Shown here one piece after another: positions 20,125 to 31,916 of a stretch of DNA of 64,000 nucleotides (positions within the stretch are counted from its first letter, which is position 1; each line of letters begins with the position of its first letter). The position numbers and the translations under genes are program-made. The notes under the pieces were generated by a model. That model was not told the DNA's origin. It ran no database searches and saw only the letters and a list, made by a program, of their open reading frames with translations. Source of the DNA: Deinococcus koreensis (GTDB lineage: Bacteria; Deinococcota; Deinococci; Deinococcales; Deinococcaceae); assembly GCF_002901445.1 (NCBI RefSeq), contig NZ_PPPD01000001.1:3292501-3356500 (forward strand), written 5' to 3'.

Positions 20125-21243
20125 TCAGGCCGGCTGGACGGCCGCGGGGGGTGTGGAGCGGCGTGCCCTCGCCAGTGCCGGCACCTCGATCCAGCGGTGC
20201 GCGAGGTGGGCCACCGGGAAGGTCAGGAGAAACGAGCCCAGCACCAGCCAGGGAAGCGGCCACCGCTCGCTGCCCAGGCGCACGACCAGGGTCAGCACCA
20301 GCGTGTGGTACAGGTATAGGCTGTAGCTGACGCGGCCCAGCCACAGCAGCGGCGGACGCTCCAGCCAGTGTCGCCACCCGGCCCAGCCCAGCGCCAGGGC
20401 GATCAGGGTGGCCGAGCCCAGCAGGGTCAGGACGTCGTCCAGCGTGCGGCGCTGGGCGCTGAAATCCGACTGCCAGCCATACCACTGGACGGGGATCAGC
20501 AGCAGCGCGCCCAGCAGGGCCAGCCCCCGCACGGGCGTCGGCCAGCGCCCGACCCACGCCGCGACGGGTTCCCGTTTGCGGGCCAGCCACGCCCCCAGCA
20601 CGAACATCGCCAGGTAGCGCAGCAGCGTCACGGCCAGGTCGCCGCCGCCCAGGGTGTGGAACGCGGCCAGCAGCAGCGGGCACAGCGCCAGCACCAGCAG
20701 CGTGTGCTGCCGGGCCAGCAGCAGCACCACGGGCAGCAGCAGCGACATCCACATCTCCCACTTGAGGCTCCAGACCACCGGCAGGAAGGCCCACTGGGTC
20801 AGGCCCTCGTCCATGTGGCCGAGCATCAGGACGTGCTGGATGAACGACGACCCATGAGCCTCCTTCCAGATGTTCTCGAACCACACGCTCGTGCCGAGAA
20901 CCGGTTCGTGGCCCAGCCTCCCAGCGAACAGCGCCGCCAGCGAGACGGCCACCATGAAGGGCACCCAGACCCGCCACCAGCGCCGCACCACGAAGTCCAC
21001 CATGTCCAGCGCCTCGCCGCGCCAGCTGGGCAGGCTGAGCACGAAGCCCGAGAGCAGGAAGAAGAACAGCACCGACTCGCCGCCGGCCCACAGCAGGTGC
21101 AACGGCGTGTACGTGAGCCACGCGGGCCAGCCCTCCAGGCCCGTGCGGGTGGGGAACAGCACCGGAAAGACCAGCAGATGATGGTGCACGACCACGATCA
21201 GCGCCGCGACGCCGCGCAGGCTCTCCAGCGACCTGTATCTCAT
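20125..21243 (-). CDS. Acyltransferase 3 family membrane protein (OafA/YrhL type)
   Basis: Integral membrane acyltransferase (372 aa) with about ten helices. The N-terminal block RSLESLRGVAALIVVVHH carries the conserved Arg and His used in acyl transfer; FFFLLSGFVLSLP and the C-terminal VSYSLYLYHTLVLTLVV with a YxYH block are family signatures. Members acetylate cell-surface glycans, lipids or exopolysaccharides; the acceptor here is unknown. TACACT lies 6 nt before the ATG (leaderless). It follows the frameshifted hydrolase gene on the same strand after 40 nt. Confidence 0.9.
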   Translation of the reverse strand: MRYRSLESLRGVAALIVVVHHHLLVFPVLFPTRTGLEGWPAWLTYTPLHLLWAGGESVLFFFLLSGFVLSLPSWRGEALDMVDFVVRRWWRVWVPFMVAVSLAALFAGRLGHEPVLGTSVWFENIWKEAHGSSFIQHVLMLGHMDEGLTQWAFLPVVWSLKWEMWMSLLLPVVLLLARQHTLLVLALCPLLLAAFHTLGGGDLAVTLLRYLAMFVLGAWLARKREPVAAWVGRWPTPVRGLALLGALLLIPVQWYGWQSDFSAQRRTLDDVLTLLGSATLIALALGWAGWRHWLERPPLLWLGRVSYSLYLYHTLVLTLVVRLGSERWPLPWLVLGSFLLTFPVAHLAHRWIEVPALARARRSTPPAAVQPA

Positions 21244-21283
21244 GAAGGAAGTGTAAACGCGGACGGGGCGGGCTGACCTGGGG

Positions 21284-22131
21284 CTATCTCGCCCGGTCTC
21301 GAAGCCAGGTCAGGGCCATCTCCCCAGCATCGAGCACCGACAGGTGCCCGTCGTGCGGGAGCAGACGCAGCTCGGCCGTGGGACAGTGGCGGGCCAGCCA
21401 TTCGCTGTGTGAACTGGGCACCACCCGATCCTGGCGGCCATGCAGCAGGAGCAGCGGCGCCACGATCCGGGCCGGGTCGAAGCCCCAGGGGTTCACGTAG
21501 GCGAGGTCGTCGTCGATCAGCCCGGCGGGGCCGTTTCGCAGGGCCGGCCCCAGCACGGAGTTCAGCCACGACCACGGGCCGGACAGCGCGGCGTGGTCGG
21601 CCGGGGTGAACATCTGCGGGTCGAAGGCGGGGCCGGACGCCTCGTGGCGCTCCTTGGCGTCCCGGCCGGCTGCCGCTGCCCGCAGGGACGCCTCGCCCGA
21701 CGGGTTCATGCCCGCGAACCAGTCCAGCCCCCGGCACCGTAAGGGGCCAGCCCCGCCCCACTGACCACCGCCAGCACGCGCCCAGGCAGCAGCGCGGCGC
21801 AGGCCAGCGCGTGGGGGCCACCTCCGGAATGGCCCATCACGGCGAAGCGCTCCAGGCCCAGGGCGTCGGCCACGGCGTTCAGGTCGGCGGCAGCGGCGGC
21901 GACGCTCCGGCCAGGCAGGGGCGTGGAACCCCCGTAGCCGGGCCGGTCGGAGGACACCCAGCGGATGCCCAGGCGGGTGGACGCCGCGAACAGGGGTTCA
22001 GGGGGAGAGCCGATGTTCGGCGTGCCGTGGTGCCAGACCACCGTGAGCGGGTGGCCGGAGCCGTGCCCGCCCGTGTCGTAGACGTGCAGCGTCCGGCCGT
22101 CGGCCAGCCGGATGTCCGCCTCGGTGATCAC
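21284..22131 (-). pseudogene. Alpha/beta hydrolase interrupted by a single frameshift
   Basis: Two abutting frames together make one alpha/beta-hydrolase of about 280 aa. The first (22131-21706) carries the start, the oxyanion HHGTPNIGSP region and the nucleophile elbow VMGHSGGGPHALA. The second, continuing in another frame to 21284, has LLLHGRQDRVVPSSH (catalytic Asp region) and LPHDGHLSVL (catalytic His). Continuity would be restored by one extra base in the C5 run at 21728-21732 (G5 on the coding strand), giving GLDWFAGMNPSGEASL. This is either a real single-base deletion or an assembly error. The GTG start has TACCCT 5 nt upstream. Confidence 0.82.
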
Positions 22132-22211
22132 AGCTCAGGGTACAGGGCGGAGACCAGGGGCCGGTCGCGGGACATCAGCGGAACCCCTCGACGTCCCCAG
22201 GACTCCATTTC

Positions 22212-22961
22212 CTACACTTCCAGCACGCCGCGCAGGGTCTCGACACTGAGCCCCTTTGCCCGGGCGTCCAGGGCCACCACGCCGTCCTTCAGGGCGATCA
22301 CGCGCTGGCCCAGGTGCAGGGCCTCGTCCAGGTGGTGGGTGACGAAGACCACGGTGACCTTCTGCTGCCACCAGATGCCCAGCAGCTCGTCGGCCAGCGA
22401 GGTGCGGGTCTGGATGTCCAGGGCGCTGAAGGGCTCGTCGAGCAGCAGCAGGCCGGGTTTGACCGCCAGGGCCCGGGCCAGCGAGACGCGCTGGCGCTGA
22501 CCGCCCGAGAGTTCATGCACGCGCCGGGCGCCGTATCCGGCCAGCCCGACCAGCTTCAGGGCGTCCTGCACCCTCGCCGCTCTGTCCGCCTTCTTCAGCC
22601 GGGTCAACCCGAACGCCACGTTGCCGGCCACGGTCAACCAGGGGAACAGGGCCGGCTCCTGCTGCACCAGGGTCAGGCTGGGATGGGGCCCCTGCACCGG
22701 CTGGTCGCCCAGCCGGATCTGGCCCTGCTGCGGGCGCAGGAAGCCGGCCAGCAGGCTCAGCAGCGTGCTCTTGCCGCTGCCCGAGGGCCCCACCACGCAC
22801 AGGAACTCGCCCGGCTCGACCTGCAGATCCAGTGGCCCCAGCCCCGCCCGGCCGGCGTAGCGGTAGCTCACGCCGTCCAGGGTCAGGCTGGTGCCCGCCG
22901 CGTGGCGTGTGCTGGGCGCTGAGGGGATGGACGGACGCTCTCGTTCCACGCTGACGGTCAT
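22212..22961 (-). CDS. ssuB: ABC transporter ATP-binding protein, SsuB/TauB type
   Basis: ATPase of the sulfonate/taurine/nitrate class of importers (249 aa). Walker A is [11 protein letters not shown], the signature loop is [16 protein letters not shown], Walker B is [12 protein letters not shown] and the switch His is in VTHHLDEAL. The ATG at 22961 overlaps the permease stop (ATGA) and has GGAGGTG upstream. Last gene of the eight-gene sulfur operon. Sulfonate or another organosulfur compound is inferred from the operon; nitrate- and thiamine-precursor-type systems share the fold. Confidence 0.88.
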   Translation of the reverse strand: MTVSVERERPSIPSAPSTRHAAGTSLTLDGVSYRYAGRAGLGPLDLQVEPGEFLCVVGPSGSGKSTLLSLLAGFLRPQQGQIRLGDQPVQGPHPSLTLVQQEPALFPWLTVAGNVAFGLTRLKKADRAARVQDALKLVGLAGYGARRVHELSGGQRQRVSLARALAVKPGLLLLDEPFSALDIQTRTSLADELLGIWWQQKVTVVFVTHHLDEALHLGQRVIALKDGVVALDARAKGLSVETLRGVLEV

Positions 22962-23797
22962 TGTGGCACCTCCAGGCCGTAATCGCGCCTCACACGGCTT
23001 TCCACGGTTCGCAGCAGCAGGTCGAACAGCCCGCCGATGATGCCGATGATGATGATTGTCGCCAGCACCAGCCCCACGTTCGCGGTGTTGCGCCCGACCT
23101 CCAGCTGCTCGCCCAGGCTCTTGGCCCCGGCGATCAGCAGTTCCCCGCCGACCAGGGCGCGCCAGGCGAAGCTCCAGGCCGTTCGCAGGCCGGTGAGCAC
23201 GCTGGGAATCGCGGCGGGCAGCAGCACGCGCAGGGTCAGCCCCACGCCACGGGCACCCAGGGTGCGGCCCGCGACCCTCAGCGCGGGGGGCACGTTCAGC
23301 AGCGCGCCTGACACCGCCAGGGCCACCGGAATGAAGCCCTCCAGAATGACCACGAACAGCACGGCGCGTTCGTTCAGGCCCAGGAACAGGATGGCGAAGG
23401 GCACGAAGGCGATGCTGGGCACGCTCTGGATGCCGGTGAGGTAGGCGCCCAGCGTGGCCCGCAGGGGCTGCCAGGCACCCATCAGCAGGCCGACCACGCC
23501 GCCCAGCAGCACGGCGATCACGTAGCCCACCAGCACCCGGCGCAGGCTTCCGCCGATGGCGCCCAGCAGCTTGCCGTCCTGCGGCCCGGTGCCCCACAGC
23601 CCGTAGGCGACCTCCGTCCAGACGGCGCGCGGGCTGGGGAACACGTAGGGCGGGTAGAGCTTGAGCCCATCGGTCACCAGCCACCACAGGCCCACGATGA
23701 TCAGCAGGCCCAGCGCCTGCCAGCTCAGCACGCGCAGGCGGGAGGGGGCCGTGCTGGCCGGGCGGGCGTCGCCCACGGGCTGACGGGTCACGGTCAC
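22958..23797 (-). CDS. ssuC: ABC transporter permease, SsuC/TauC type
   Basis: Inner-membrane permease (279 aa) of the sulfonate/taurine/nitrate class. Helices begin at [16 protein letters not shown]; the N-terminal [11 protein letters not shown] and [17 protein letters not shown], and the EAA-type loop [32 protein letters not shown] are typical. GTG start 3 nt after the binding-protein stop; its own stop overlaps ssuB. Substrate inferred from the sulfate-assimilation context. Confidence 0.88.
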   Translation of the reverse strand: MTVTRQPVGDARPASTAPSRLRVLSWQALGLLIIVGLWWLVTDGLKLYPPYVFPSPRAVWTEVAYGLWGTGPQDGKLLGAIGGSLRRVLVGYVIAVLLGGVVGLLMGAWQPLRATLGAYLTGIQSVPSIAFVPFAILFLGLNERAVLFVVILEGFIPVALAVSGALLNVPPALRVAGRTLGARGVGLTLRVLLPAAIPSVLTGLRTAWSFAWRALVGGELLIAGAKSLGEQLEVGRNTANVGLVLATIIIIGIIGGLFDLLLRTVESRVRRDYGLEVPQ

Positions 23798-23800
23798 GGC

Positions 23801-24775
23801 CTACTTCCTCAGGAACGGCGTGAGGTCGGGCGCCGTCCGGGCGTAGCCGGCCTCGACGTTCAGCGCGGCGTACTCTCTGAGCGCGTCGGCGTCGAGCGCG
23901 GTCGTGAAGCGCGTGCGCGCGAAGGCGCGCTGCAGTACCCGTGGATCGAGCTTCGCGCCGGTCAGCTTGTCCAGCTCGCTGTTCACGGAGGCCTGCGCGG
24001 CCGCGGGCTGCTTGGTCAGGAAGGCCACGGCCTCGCTGTGGGCCTTCAGGAACGCCGTGACCAGTGCCGGGTTGGCCTGGGCGAACTTCGCGTTCACGAT
24101 CAGGATGGTCGTCGGGTACTTCCCCTCACGCCAGACGGTTTTCTCGCTGCCGATGACCCGGTGGCCCTGGGCCTCCAGCGCCGCGCCCCAGGGCTCGGGC
24201 ACGAGCGTGGCGTCGGCCCGCTTGCCTGCGAAGGCCAAGGTGGTGTCGGCGGGCGGAATGGGCACGATGGTCACGTCGCCGCCGTCGGCCTTCGATTTCA
24301 GGTTCTGTTCGCTCAGGATGTGGCGCAGGGAGATGTCCTGGGTGTTGCCCAGGCTGGGCACCGACACGACCTTCCCCGCGAGGTCTTTATAGGTCTTGAT
24401 GGCGCTGTCCTTGCGGGCGACCAGCACGGCGCCGGCCTCGCTGGCTCCGGCCAGGAACTGCACCGGCATCCCGCGCGTGGCGGCGCTGATGGCCGGGCCG
24501 GGGCCGATGTAGGCGATGTCGATCTGGCCCGCCGCGAAGGCTTCAGACAGGGTCGTGCCCGAGACGAATTCTTTCGGCTCCAGCTTCACGGCCCCCAGCG
24601 CCTTCTGGAAGGTGCCGCGTTCCAGCCCGACCAGCGCGGGCGCGTGGGTCAGGTTGGGAAAAAACCCCAGCCGAACCGTGGTGGCCGGCTGGGCGAGGGC
24701 GGGGGTGGCGATCAGGGCCGTCAGCAGGCTGACGGCGCGGGACAATCGGAGCGTTCGGAGTCGGGTGGATGGCAT
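23801..24775 (-). CDS. ssuA: Substrate-binding protein, SsuA/TauA/NrtA type
   Basis: Secreted binding protein (324 aa). The signal peptide ([19 protein letters not shown]) is followed by [22 protein letters not shown], the family start, and later [14 protein letters not shown] and [18 protein letters not shown]. The ATG at 24775 has GGAGG 5 nt upstream. It is preceded by 138 nt after sat, in which a separate promoter could lie, though none is clear. Its place in a sulfate-assimilation operon supports an organosulfonate or other sulfur ligand. Unlike three other binding-protein genes in the window, no hairpin separates it from its permease. Confidence 0.87.
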   Translation of the reverse strand: MPSTRLRTLRLSRAVSLLTALIATPALAQPATTVRLGFFPNLTHAPALVGLERGTFQKALGAVKLEPKEFVSGTTLSEAFAAGQIDIAYIGPGPAISAATRGMPVQFLAGASEAGAVLVARKDSAIKTYKDLAGKVVSVPSLGNTQDISLRHILSEQNLKSKADGGDVTIVPIPPADTTLAFAGKRADATLVPEPWGAALEAQGHRVIGSEKTVWREGKYPTTILIVNAKFAQANPALVTAFLKAHSEAVAFLTKQPAAAQASVNSELDKLTGAKLDPRVLQRAFARTRFTTALDADALREYAALNVEAGYARTAPDLTPFLRK

Positions 24776-24913
24776 GGACACCTCCGGTGGGCAGGGTGGG
24801 GGAAAAAGGTGGAGAACAGGCTCTATGCTGCCCAGCCACGTCCTGAAGGGGGTGAAGGGGGCGCCGGGCTGACCTTAAGAATCGGATCAGCTTCGCAGCC
24901 CCCCACCAGGGGC

Positions 24914-26086
24914 TCAGGCGTCCTGGGCGGTGTAGGCCCTTCGCAGCACCTCGGCCACCTCGGGGCGGGTGAATTCGGCGGGCAGATCCTCGCCCGCACG
25001 CAGCTTCTCGCGTACCTTCGTACCGCTCAGGATCAGGTGGTGCCCCGAGTCGTGCGGGCAGGTGCGCGGGCTGACGAGTTGCCCGCAACTCCGGCAGTAG
25101 AAGGTGTGCTCGAAGCGCAGGATTCGGATGCCCAGTTCCTCGGCCGTGAAGGCATGGAAGATCTCCTGGGCGTCGTAGGTGCCGTAGTAGCTGCCCACGC
25201 CCGCATGGTCGCGGCCCACGATGAAATGTGTGGCCCCGTAGTTGCGCCGCGAGAGGGCGTGGATGATCGCCTCGCGCGGCCCGGCGTAGCGCATGGCCGC
25301 CGGGTACACGGAGAGCAGCGTGCGGGCCTGCGGGTAGTACTTCTCCAGCAGCACCTCGTAGGCCTCGACGCGGGTGGCGGCGGGCACGTCGTCGCCCTTG
25401 GTGGTGCCCACCAGCGGATGCAGCAGCAGGCCGTCCACCAGCTCCAGCGCGACCTTCTGTAGGTACTCGTGGGCGCGGTGGATGGGGTTGCGGGTCTGGA
25501 AGGCCACGGTCGAGCGCCAGCCGCGCGCCTGGATCACCTCGCGCACCTCGGCGGGCGTGCGGTGGTGTACCGGGAACGCGCCGCGCGGCACCGCGAACAG
25601 GGTCACCGGGCCGGCCAGATTGACCTCACCCTGGGCGTACAGCGCCGCCACGCCGGGATGGGCGGGATCTTCGGTGCGGTAGACCTCGCGGGCTTCGAAG
25701 CCCTTGCGGGCGTCGTAGCGCTCCTGCACCTCGATGGTGCCGACCTCCTGGCCGCCGTGGGTCAGCACGACCGTTCCGCTCAGCCGCCCCGCGTCCTCGC
25801 GGCTCACGGGCAGCGTGATGGGCACGCTCCAGGGGGTGCCGCCCGAGAGCCGCATCCGCTCGATCACCGAGAGGTAGTCGGCCTCGCCCAGAAAGCCGGT
25901 CAGGGGCGAGTACGCGCCGGTGGCGATGAGTTCCAGGTCGGCGGCGGAGCGGTCTGAGAGTTCCAGCCGGGGAAGGCCGCGAAGCTCGGCCGGGTCGAAG
26001 TCGTGGCCGGGGCGCCGGATCAGGTTCACCAGCGTGCCGCCGAGCGGAGTGGGAAGGGTCGTGGCTTCGGTCATCAGCGTGGGCAT
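24914..26086 (-). CDS. sat: Sulfate adenylyltransferase (ATP sulfurylase)
   Basis: Forms APS from sulfate and ATP, the first step of sulfate assimilation (390 aa). It contains the PUA-like N-domain with [13 protein letters not shown], the active-site [26 protein letters not shown] and, near the C-terminus, a cysteine cluster [17 protein letters not shown] typical of bacterial homomeric Sat. The ATG at 26086 has GGAG 5 nt upstream; an open frame continues up to 26314 but overlaps cysH and has no family residues. Located between cysH and ssuA in the sulfur operon. Confidence 0.93.
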   Translation of the reverse strand: MPTLMTEATTLPTPLGGTLVNLIRRPGHDFDPAELRGLPRLELSDRSAADLELIATGAYSPLTGFLGEADYLSVIERMRLSGGTPWSVPITLPVSREDAGRLSGTVVLTHGGQEVGTIEVQERYDARKGFEAREVYRTEDPAHPGVAALYAQGEVNLAGPVTLFAVPRGAFPVHHRTPAEVREVIQARGWRSTVAFQTRNPIHRAHEYLQKVALELVDGLLLHPLVGTTKGDDVPAATRVEAYEVLLEKYYPQARTLLSVYPAAMRYAGPREAIIHALSRRNYGATHFIVGRDHAGVGSYYGTYDAQEIFHAFTAEELGIRILRFEHTFYCRSCGQLVSPRTCPHDSGHHLILSGTKVREKLRAGEDLPAEFTRPEVAEVLRRAYTAQDA

Positions 26087-26246
26087 CGGGACTCCGGGTG
26101 GGGGGGAGAGCTGTGGATGAAAGAGGTCAACAATAAGGCCAGGTCTAAGGGTCAAACAGTCCAACCGTCGAACAGAAAGGACATAGAACATCGTTCGCTG
26201 CCCCGCTGTCGGGCGGTTCGACCTTTCGACGGTTCGACCGCCTGCC
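26087..26246 (-). other. cysH-sat intergenic spacer with repeated palindromic motif
   Basis: 160 nt inside an otherwise tightly packed operon. AACCGTCGAA at 26163-26172 and its exact complement at 26225-26234 can pair, and CGGTTCGACC occurs twice as a direct repeat between 26214 and 26239. This may be an RNA structure affecting sat expression or a remnant of a small repeat. Confidence 0.45.
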
Positions 26247-26975
26247 TCACAGCTTGCCGTTCCCGGCCCACAGGCCACATTCGGTCTTGCCCTGGCCGGC
26301 CCAGCGGCCCGCACGGGCGTCCTCGCCGGGGCGCACGGCGCGCGTGCAGATCCAGCAGCCGATGCTCAGGAAGCCGTCGAAATACAGCGGGTTCACGGGC
26401 AGGGCATGCTCGGCCGCGTAGGCCTCCAGCTGCTCCCGCGTCCAGTGGGCCAGCGGATTGACCTTCAGGCGGGCGCCGCCCGTCTCCACGAAGGGGATGT
26501 CGGCGCGGGTGCTGGCCTGGTCGCGGCTGCGGGCGTTCAGCAGCGCGGAGGGGCCTCTGTGCCGCAGGTAGTCCTGCAGCGGCGCCACCTTCCGCACCGC
26601 GCAGCAGGCGTCCGGGTCGGCGGCGTACAGCGCGGGATCGGTCTGGCCGTCCTCGGGCGAGGCGCCCGCGTTCAGCGTCACGAACTTCAACTGGGGGTAG
26701 CGCGCCGCCAGTCGGTCACGGGTCGCCAGCGTCTCGGGAAAGTGGTAGCCGGTGTCCACGAACACGACCTCGCCCCGGTAGCCCGCCCGCGCCGCCAGGT
26801 CGATCAGCACCACGCCGTTCAGGTTGAAAGCGCTGGGCATTAGCAGCTCCGGGTGGGCGGCCAGCGCCCAGCGGATCACCTCAAGCGGGTCACTGTCCGG
26901 CGTGAAGGCGGGCGGGGTCAGGGTGGACAGCAGTCCGGCGTCCGGCCCCAGGGCCTCCGGCGAGCGCAGGCTCAC
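26247..26975 (-). CDS. cysH: Assimilatory adenylyl-sulfate (APS-type) reductase, CysH family
   Basis: Reduces activated sulfate to sulfite (242 aa). The paired cysteines C124-C125 (DACCAVRK) and C207/C210 (IGCWICT) are the four ligands of the [4Fe-4S] cluster that distinguishes APS reductases from PAPS-specific enzymes. The catalytic Cys is C233 in TECGLW, where most relatives have ECGLH. GTG start overlapping the cysC stop (GTGA). An APS kinase is encoded next to it, so PAPS may also be made, but the residues favour APS as substrate. Confidence 0.92.
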   Translation of the reverse strand: MSLRSPEALGPDAGLLSTLTPPAFTPDSDPLEVIRWALAAHPELLMPSAFNLNGVVLIDLAARAGYRGEVVFVDTGYHFPETLATRDRLAARYPQLKFVTLNAGASPEDGQTDPALYAADPDACCAVRKVAPLQDYLRHRGPSALLNARSRDQASTRADIPFVETGGARLKVNPLAHWTREQLEAYAAEHALPVNPLYFDGFLSIGCWICTRAVRPGEDARAGRWAGQGKTECGLWAGNGKL

Positions 26976-27510
26976 GCTTCCCCCAGCGCGCGCAGCAGTT
27001 CGTCCAGGCCCTGCCGCACGCTGATCCGGTCGGTTCTCAGGTGCAGATCCGGATTCTCGGGCGCCTCATAGGGGTCGCTCACGCCCGTGAAGTGCGCGAT
27101 CTCTCCGGCGATGGCCTTCAGGTACAGCCCCTTCACGTCGCGCTGCGTCACCACGTCCAGCGGCGCGTCCACGAAGACCTCCAGCGCCCGTGGGAAGGAG
27201 GCCAGCACCTCGCGGCGGGTGTCTGCATAGGGGCTGATCGCGCTGACCAGCACCGTCACGCCGTGCTTCGCCAGCAGCCCGGCCACAAAGCCGATGCGCC
27301 GGACGTTGGTGTCGCGGTCTTCCCTGGAAAAGCCCAGACCCCGGCTCAGGTTCTCGCGCACGGCGTCGCCGTCGAGCAGCTCGGCCGCCACGCCGCGCGC
27401 CTGCAGTTCGGCGTGCAGCGCTCCCGCCAGCGTGCTCTTCCCCGCGCCGCTCAGGCCGGTGAACCAGACGACCTGGCCGGTGCCGACCTGGGGGCGCTCG
27501 GCCGTCTGGG

Positions 27511-27514
<4 letters not shown>
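26972..27514 (-). CDS. cysC: Adenylyl-sulfate kinase
   Basis: Phosphorylates APS to PAPS (180 aa). The P-loop GLSGAGKST is at 20-28. [28 protein letters not shown] and the lid region [13 protein letters not shown] with [16 protein letters not shown] are characteristic. GTG start overlapping the sir stop by four bases, and its stop overlaps cysH in the same way, giving a coupled sir-cysC-cysH block. Because CysH looks APS-specific, PAPS may serve sulfotransferases or sulfate disposal; this is inference. Confidence 0.93.
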
Positions 27515-29082
<1,568 letters not shown>

Positions 29083-29131
29083 GGCAGTGTTCCCCTTGCT
29101 TCGTGGTGTCGTGGAAAGGCGGGTCTCTTCC

Positions 29132-29590
29132 TCAGCGCTTCAGGATGACGTACCGCGCCCGGCGGTACTGGAAGTACATCAGACAGCCCACACAGATCTT
29201 CTTCGACAGGTTGAGGACGGCCAGGGCGATGACGAGCACGCCCAGCAGGGCGCCCAGCACGCTCAGGCCGGTGAAGGTCGCCAGCGCGGAGGCCAGCAGA
29301 AACACGCCGCCCACGCCCTGCGCAAAGTGGTGGGCGCGGGGGTCTTCCTCGACGACCTCGGGCTTCAGGCCCAGCACTGGGCCCAGCACACGATACGCAG
29401 CGCGCATGGGCGAGACCTCGGGCGCCGGGGCCCCCACCAGCATGGCGAGGCCCAGGGCCAGCGTCAGCCAGGGCAGGGTCAGGATCACGGCCAGCAGGGT
29501 CACGGACACCACGGCCAGCTGGTTGAAGCGCAGCGCACTGAGATCGGTGCGCGCCGGCTGGCGAAGGGCGGAGGAGGGCGAGGTAATCAT
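29132..29590 (-). CDS. DUF4395 membrane protein, first gene of the sulfur operon
   Basis: 152-aa protein with about four membrane helices ([21 protein letters not shown] and [22 protein letters not shown]) and a C-terminal [19 protein letters not shown], the DUF4395 CxxC signature. Family members commonly sit with sulfur-metabolism or thioredoxin-like genes, and a role in sulfur-compound transport or thiol chemistry is inferred, not shown. The ATG at 29590 is chosen for the TACTCT element 8 nt upstream rather than a start 42 nt earlier. It appears to head the whole eight-gene operon to 22212. Confidence 0.83.
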   Translation of the reverse strand: MITSPSSALRQPARTDLSALRFNQLAVVSVTLLAVILTLPWLTLALGLAMLVGAPAPEVSPMRAAYRVLGPVLGLKPEVVEEDPRAHHFAQGVGGVFLLASALATFTGLSVLGALLGVLVIALAVLNLSKKICVGCLMYFQYRRARYVILKR

Positions 29591-29598
29591 TGACCAAA

Positions 29599-29604
29599 AG
29601 AGTA
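29599..29604 (-). promoter_or_regulatory. -10 element of the sulfur operon
   Basis: TACTCT on the minus strand, 8 nt before the ATG at 29590. A TTGACT occurs 22 nt further upstream, an unusually long spacing for a -35. Confidence 0.5.
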
Positions 29605-29616
29605 AACTTCTATAGC

Positions 29617-29631
29617 TGACAAAACAAGTCA
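29617..29631. promoter_or_regulatory. Candidate operator of the sulfur operon
   Basis: TGAC-N7-GTCA inverted repeat (AT-rich centre AAAACAA) at 29617-29631, 12 bp upstream of the -10 of the sulfur operon. Its position suits activator or repressor binding. The regulator is not identifiable in the window. Confidence 0.4.
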
Positions 29632-29777
29632 ACTGCTTACATCAAGCGCTTATCCACGGCCAGATAGACCGATATGAGATCCGAAACGTCGTCTGAGCCG
29701 CTGCATTCAGCTCCCCGCTCTGTTTAGACGTGCCGGCCGGGGCGGGCCGGTGCGCCCTCACGGCGCCGGTCAGGTTC

Positions 29778-29783
29778 TACACT
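29778..29783 (+). promoter_or_regulatory. Leaderless -10 element of the phosphoribosyltransferase pair
   Basis: TACACT, 7 nt before the GTG at 29791. Confidence 0.55.
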
Positions 29784-29790
29784 CGGGGAC

Positions 29791-30317
<527 letters not shown>

Positions 30318-30321
<4 letters not shown>

Positions 30322-30896
30322 GCGCCGAGTCCCCGGTCAACCCTGAGTCCCCGGTGAACCCGGAGTCCAGCCCCCTGAGCGTGCGGATCGGTGAGGTTCA
30401 GCGCACCCTGCCCACTGTCCGCGCCGGAAACCTGGGCCGCGTGCCGCTCGTGGAGTTCATCGGAGATCCCGAATTCACCAACGCGGCCGCCCAGGCCATG
30501 CTCGGGCTGATTCCGCCCGGCACCGAGATCCTCCTGACGGTGGTGACCAACGCCCTGCCGCTGACCCACGAACTCAGCGACCGCTCGGGGCTGCCCTACG
30601 TCTGTGCCCGCAAGAAGCGCCGCACCTACATGCAGGATCCGCTGATCCAGAACGTGCCCAGCCTGAGCCTGGGCGTGGCCGAAACGCTCTGGCTGGACGG
30701 CCCGCACGCCGAGCGGATGCGCGGCAAGCGCGTGACCATCGTTCAGGATGTGATCGCCAGCGGCGGCACCGCGCGAGCCCTGGCCCGCTTCGTGGAGCTG
30801 GCCGGCGGCACCGTGGGCGGCTATATGGCCGCCTTCCGCCAGGGCGACACCACCCTGCCGTTGGCCTACCTCCAAGAGCTGCCGAGCCGGGTGTAA
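30318..30896 (+). CDS. Diverged phosphoribosyltransferase paralogue
   Basis: 192 aa, aligned throughout with the preceding gene and clearly a tandem paralogue: [30 protein letters not shown] corresponds to the same block upstream. The PRPP loop reads [17 protein letters not shown], so Gln replaces the first acidic residue that catalytic PRTases keep. It has an extra N-terminal tail with a short repeat (ESPVNP twice). It may be catalytically weak or act as a regulatory or hetero-oligomeric partner. ATG overlaps the upstream stop. Confidence 0.83.
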
Positions 30897-31352
30897 GCGG
30901 GGAAAGGGTTCGGGACAGGGCCACCGCACCGTCGCAAGCGCTGACTTTGACGGCTGGCCTGTGGGCGATCCCGTCTGCCTCTCAGCTGTCCCAGCCCGTC
31001 CCCTTGGGTGCCAGCTCTCCTCACTGCGGGCTCTGCGAGTTGGGGAAAGCAAAGGCGTGCCAGCTGATCTTTTCCTTGCCTCCCCCTTAAATCATGGCGA
31101 CTCGGAACGCTGGACTCGCAGAGCGGCGACGCAGAGGGGTCGTCTGCAGCCTGACCGGGTTCACCCCTTTGCTGCCTGTGCCGTGGCCCTGTCGGGCTGC
31201 GTGAACCCAATCTTCATCAATCCCGGTCACCATGGTCTCACCTCGGGTGGTGTGGTCGGCCCCTCGTCCCGGCGCTTCTCCTTCGTTTCCTTCAAGGACG
31301 TTGCCTGCGAGGACATGGCCGACCCCCGTGCTCATCCCGAGCGGAGGCCGAT
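30897..31352. other. 456-bp intergenic region without a recognisable gene
   Basis: Short open frames exist on both strands but none shows a family motif, a leaderless -10 with correct spacing, or a ribosome site. Base composition is less extreme than in the flanking genes. Nothing further recognised. Confidence 0.5.
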
Positions 31353-31775
31353 ATGACGAGTGCCACCATTCAGCCGAGAAGAGGAATGCACGTCGCCCTG
31401 TGGGTCGCTCAGATCCTGCTGGCCGCCGCCTTCGGGCTGAGCGGATTCGCCAAGATGACTGCGCCCATCGAGCAGCTGTCGACCATGCTGGCCTGGGTCA
31501 CGGCCGTGCCCGAATGGCTGGTTCGCTTCATCGGCGTGGCCGAGGTGGCGGGCGCCCTGGGCCTGATCCTGCCCGCCGCCACGCGCCTGCAGCCGGGCCT
31601 GACGCCGCTGGCCGCGCTGGGGCTGACGACGATCATGGTGCTGGCCCTGCTCTTCCACCTCAGCCGGGGGGAGGTGCAGGCGCTGGGCATCAACGTGATC
31701 CTGGGCGTGCTGGCCGCCTTCGTCTTCTGGGGCCGCACCCGCCGGATGCCCATCTCGCCCCGCTCGACGTCATAG
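31353..31775 (+). CDS. DoxX-family membrane protein
   Basis: 140 aa, four predicted helices. The DoxX pattern is VAQILLAAAFGLSGFAKMTAPIEQL with the conserved KM/T, followed by RFIGVAEVAGALGLILPAATRL and a C-terminal helix (VILGVLAAFVFWGRTRR). Members are linked to quinone or oxidative-stress functions, but the biochemical role is unknown. GGAGG lies 5 nt before the ATG. Convergent with the SDR gene; two hairpins lie between. Confidence 0.87.
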   Translation: MTSATIQPRRGMHVALWVAQILLAAAFGLSGFAKMTAPIEQLSTMLAWVTAVPEWLVRFIGVAEVAGALGLILPAATRLQPGLTPLAALGLTTIMVLALLFHLSRGEVQALGINVILGVLAAFVFWGRTRRMPISPRSTS

Positions 31776-31780
31776 CGCAT

Positions 31781-31809
31781 CGGTCATCCTGATTCGTCCT
31801 GGATGACCG
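31781..31809. terminator. Stem-loop downstream of the doxX-like gene
   Basis: CGGTCATCC at 31781-31789 pairs with GGATGACCG at 31801-31809 (9 bp, 11-nt loop), just after the doxX-like stop. Likely terminator or transcript-end structure; no U-run. Confidence 0.5.
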
Positions 31810-31866
31810 GGCGGAGCGAGCGGAGTTCACCCAGCATTGGGAACCTGTGAAGAGGCGGAGCCGAGA

Positions 31867-31903
31867 ATGGCAGCATCAGACGTCCTTTGTCTGATTCTGC
31901 CAT
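31867..31903. terminator. Strong bidirectional stem-loop between convergent genes
   Basis: ATGGCAGCATCAGAC at 31867-31881 pairs with 31889-31903 over 14 of 15 positions (one C/T mismatch), loop of 7 nt. It lies 13 bp from the stop of the SDR gene and could end transcription from either side. It might also be a dispersed repeat. Confidence 0.6.
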
Positions 31904-31916
31904 CCAGACAGCGGCT

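Noticed and set aside
30961..31356. 131-codon plus-strand frame in the 30.9-31.3 kb gap
   Set aside because: No recognised motif, no promoter spacing and no ribosome site; codon use does not match neighbours.
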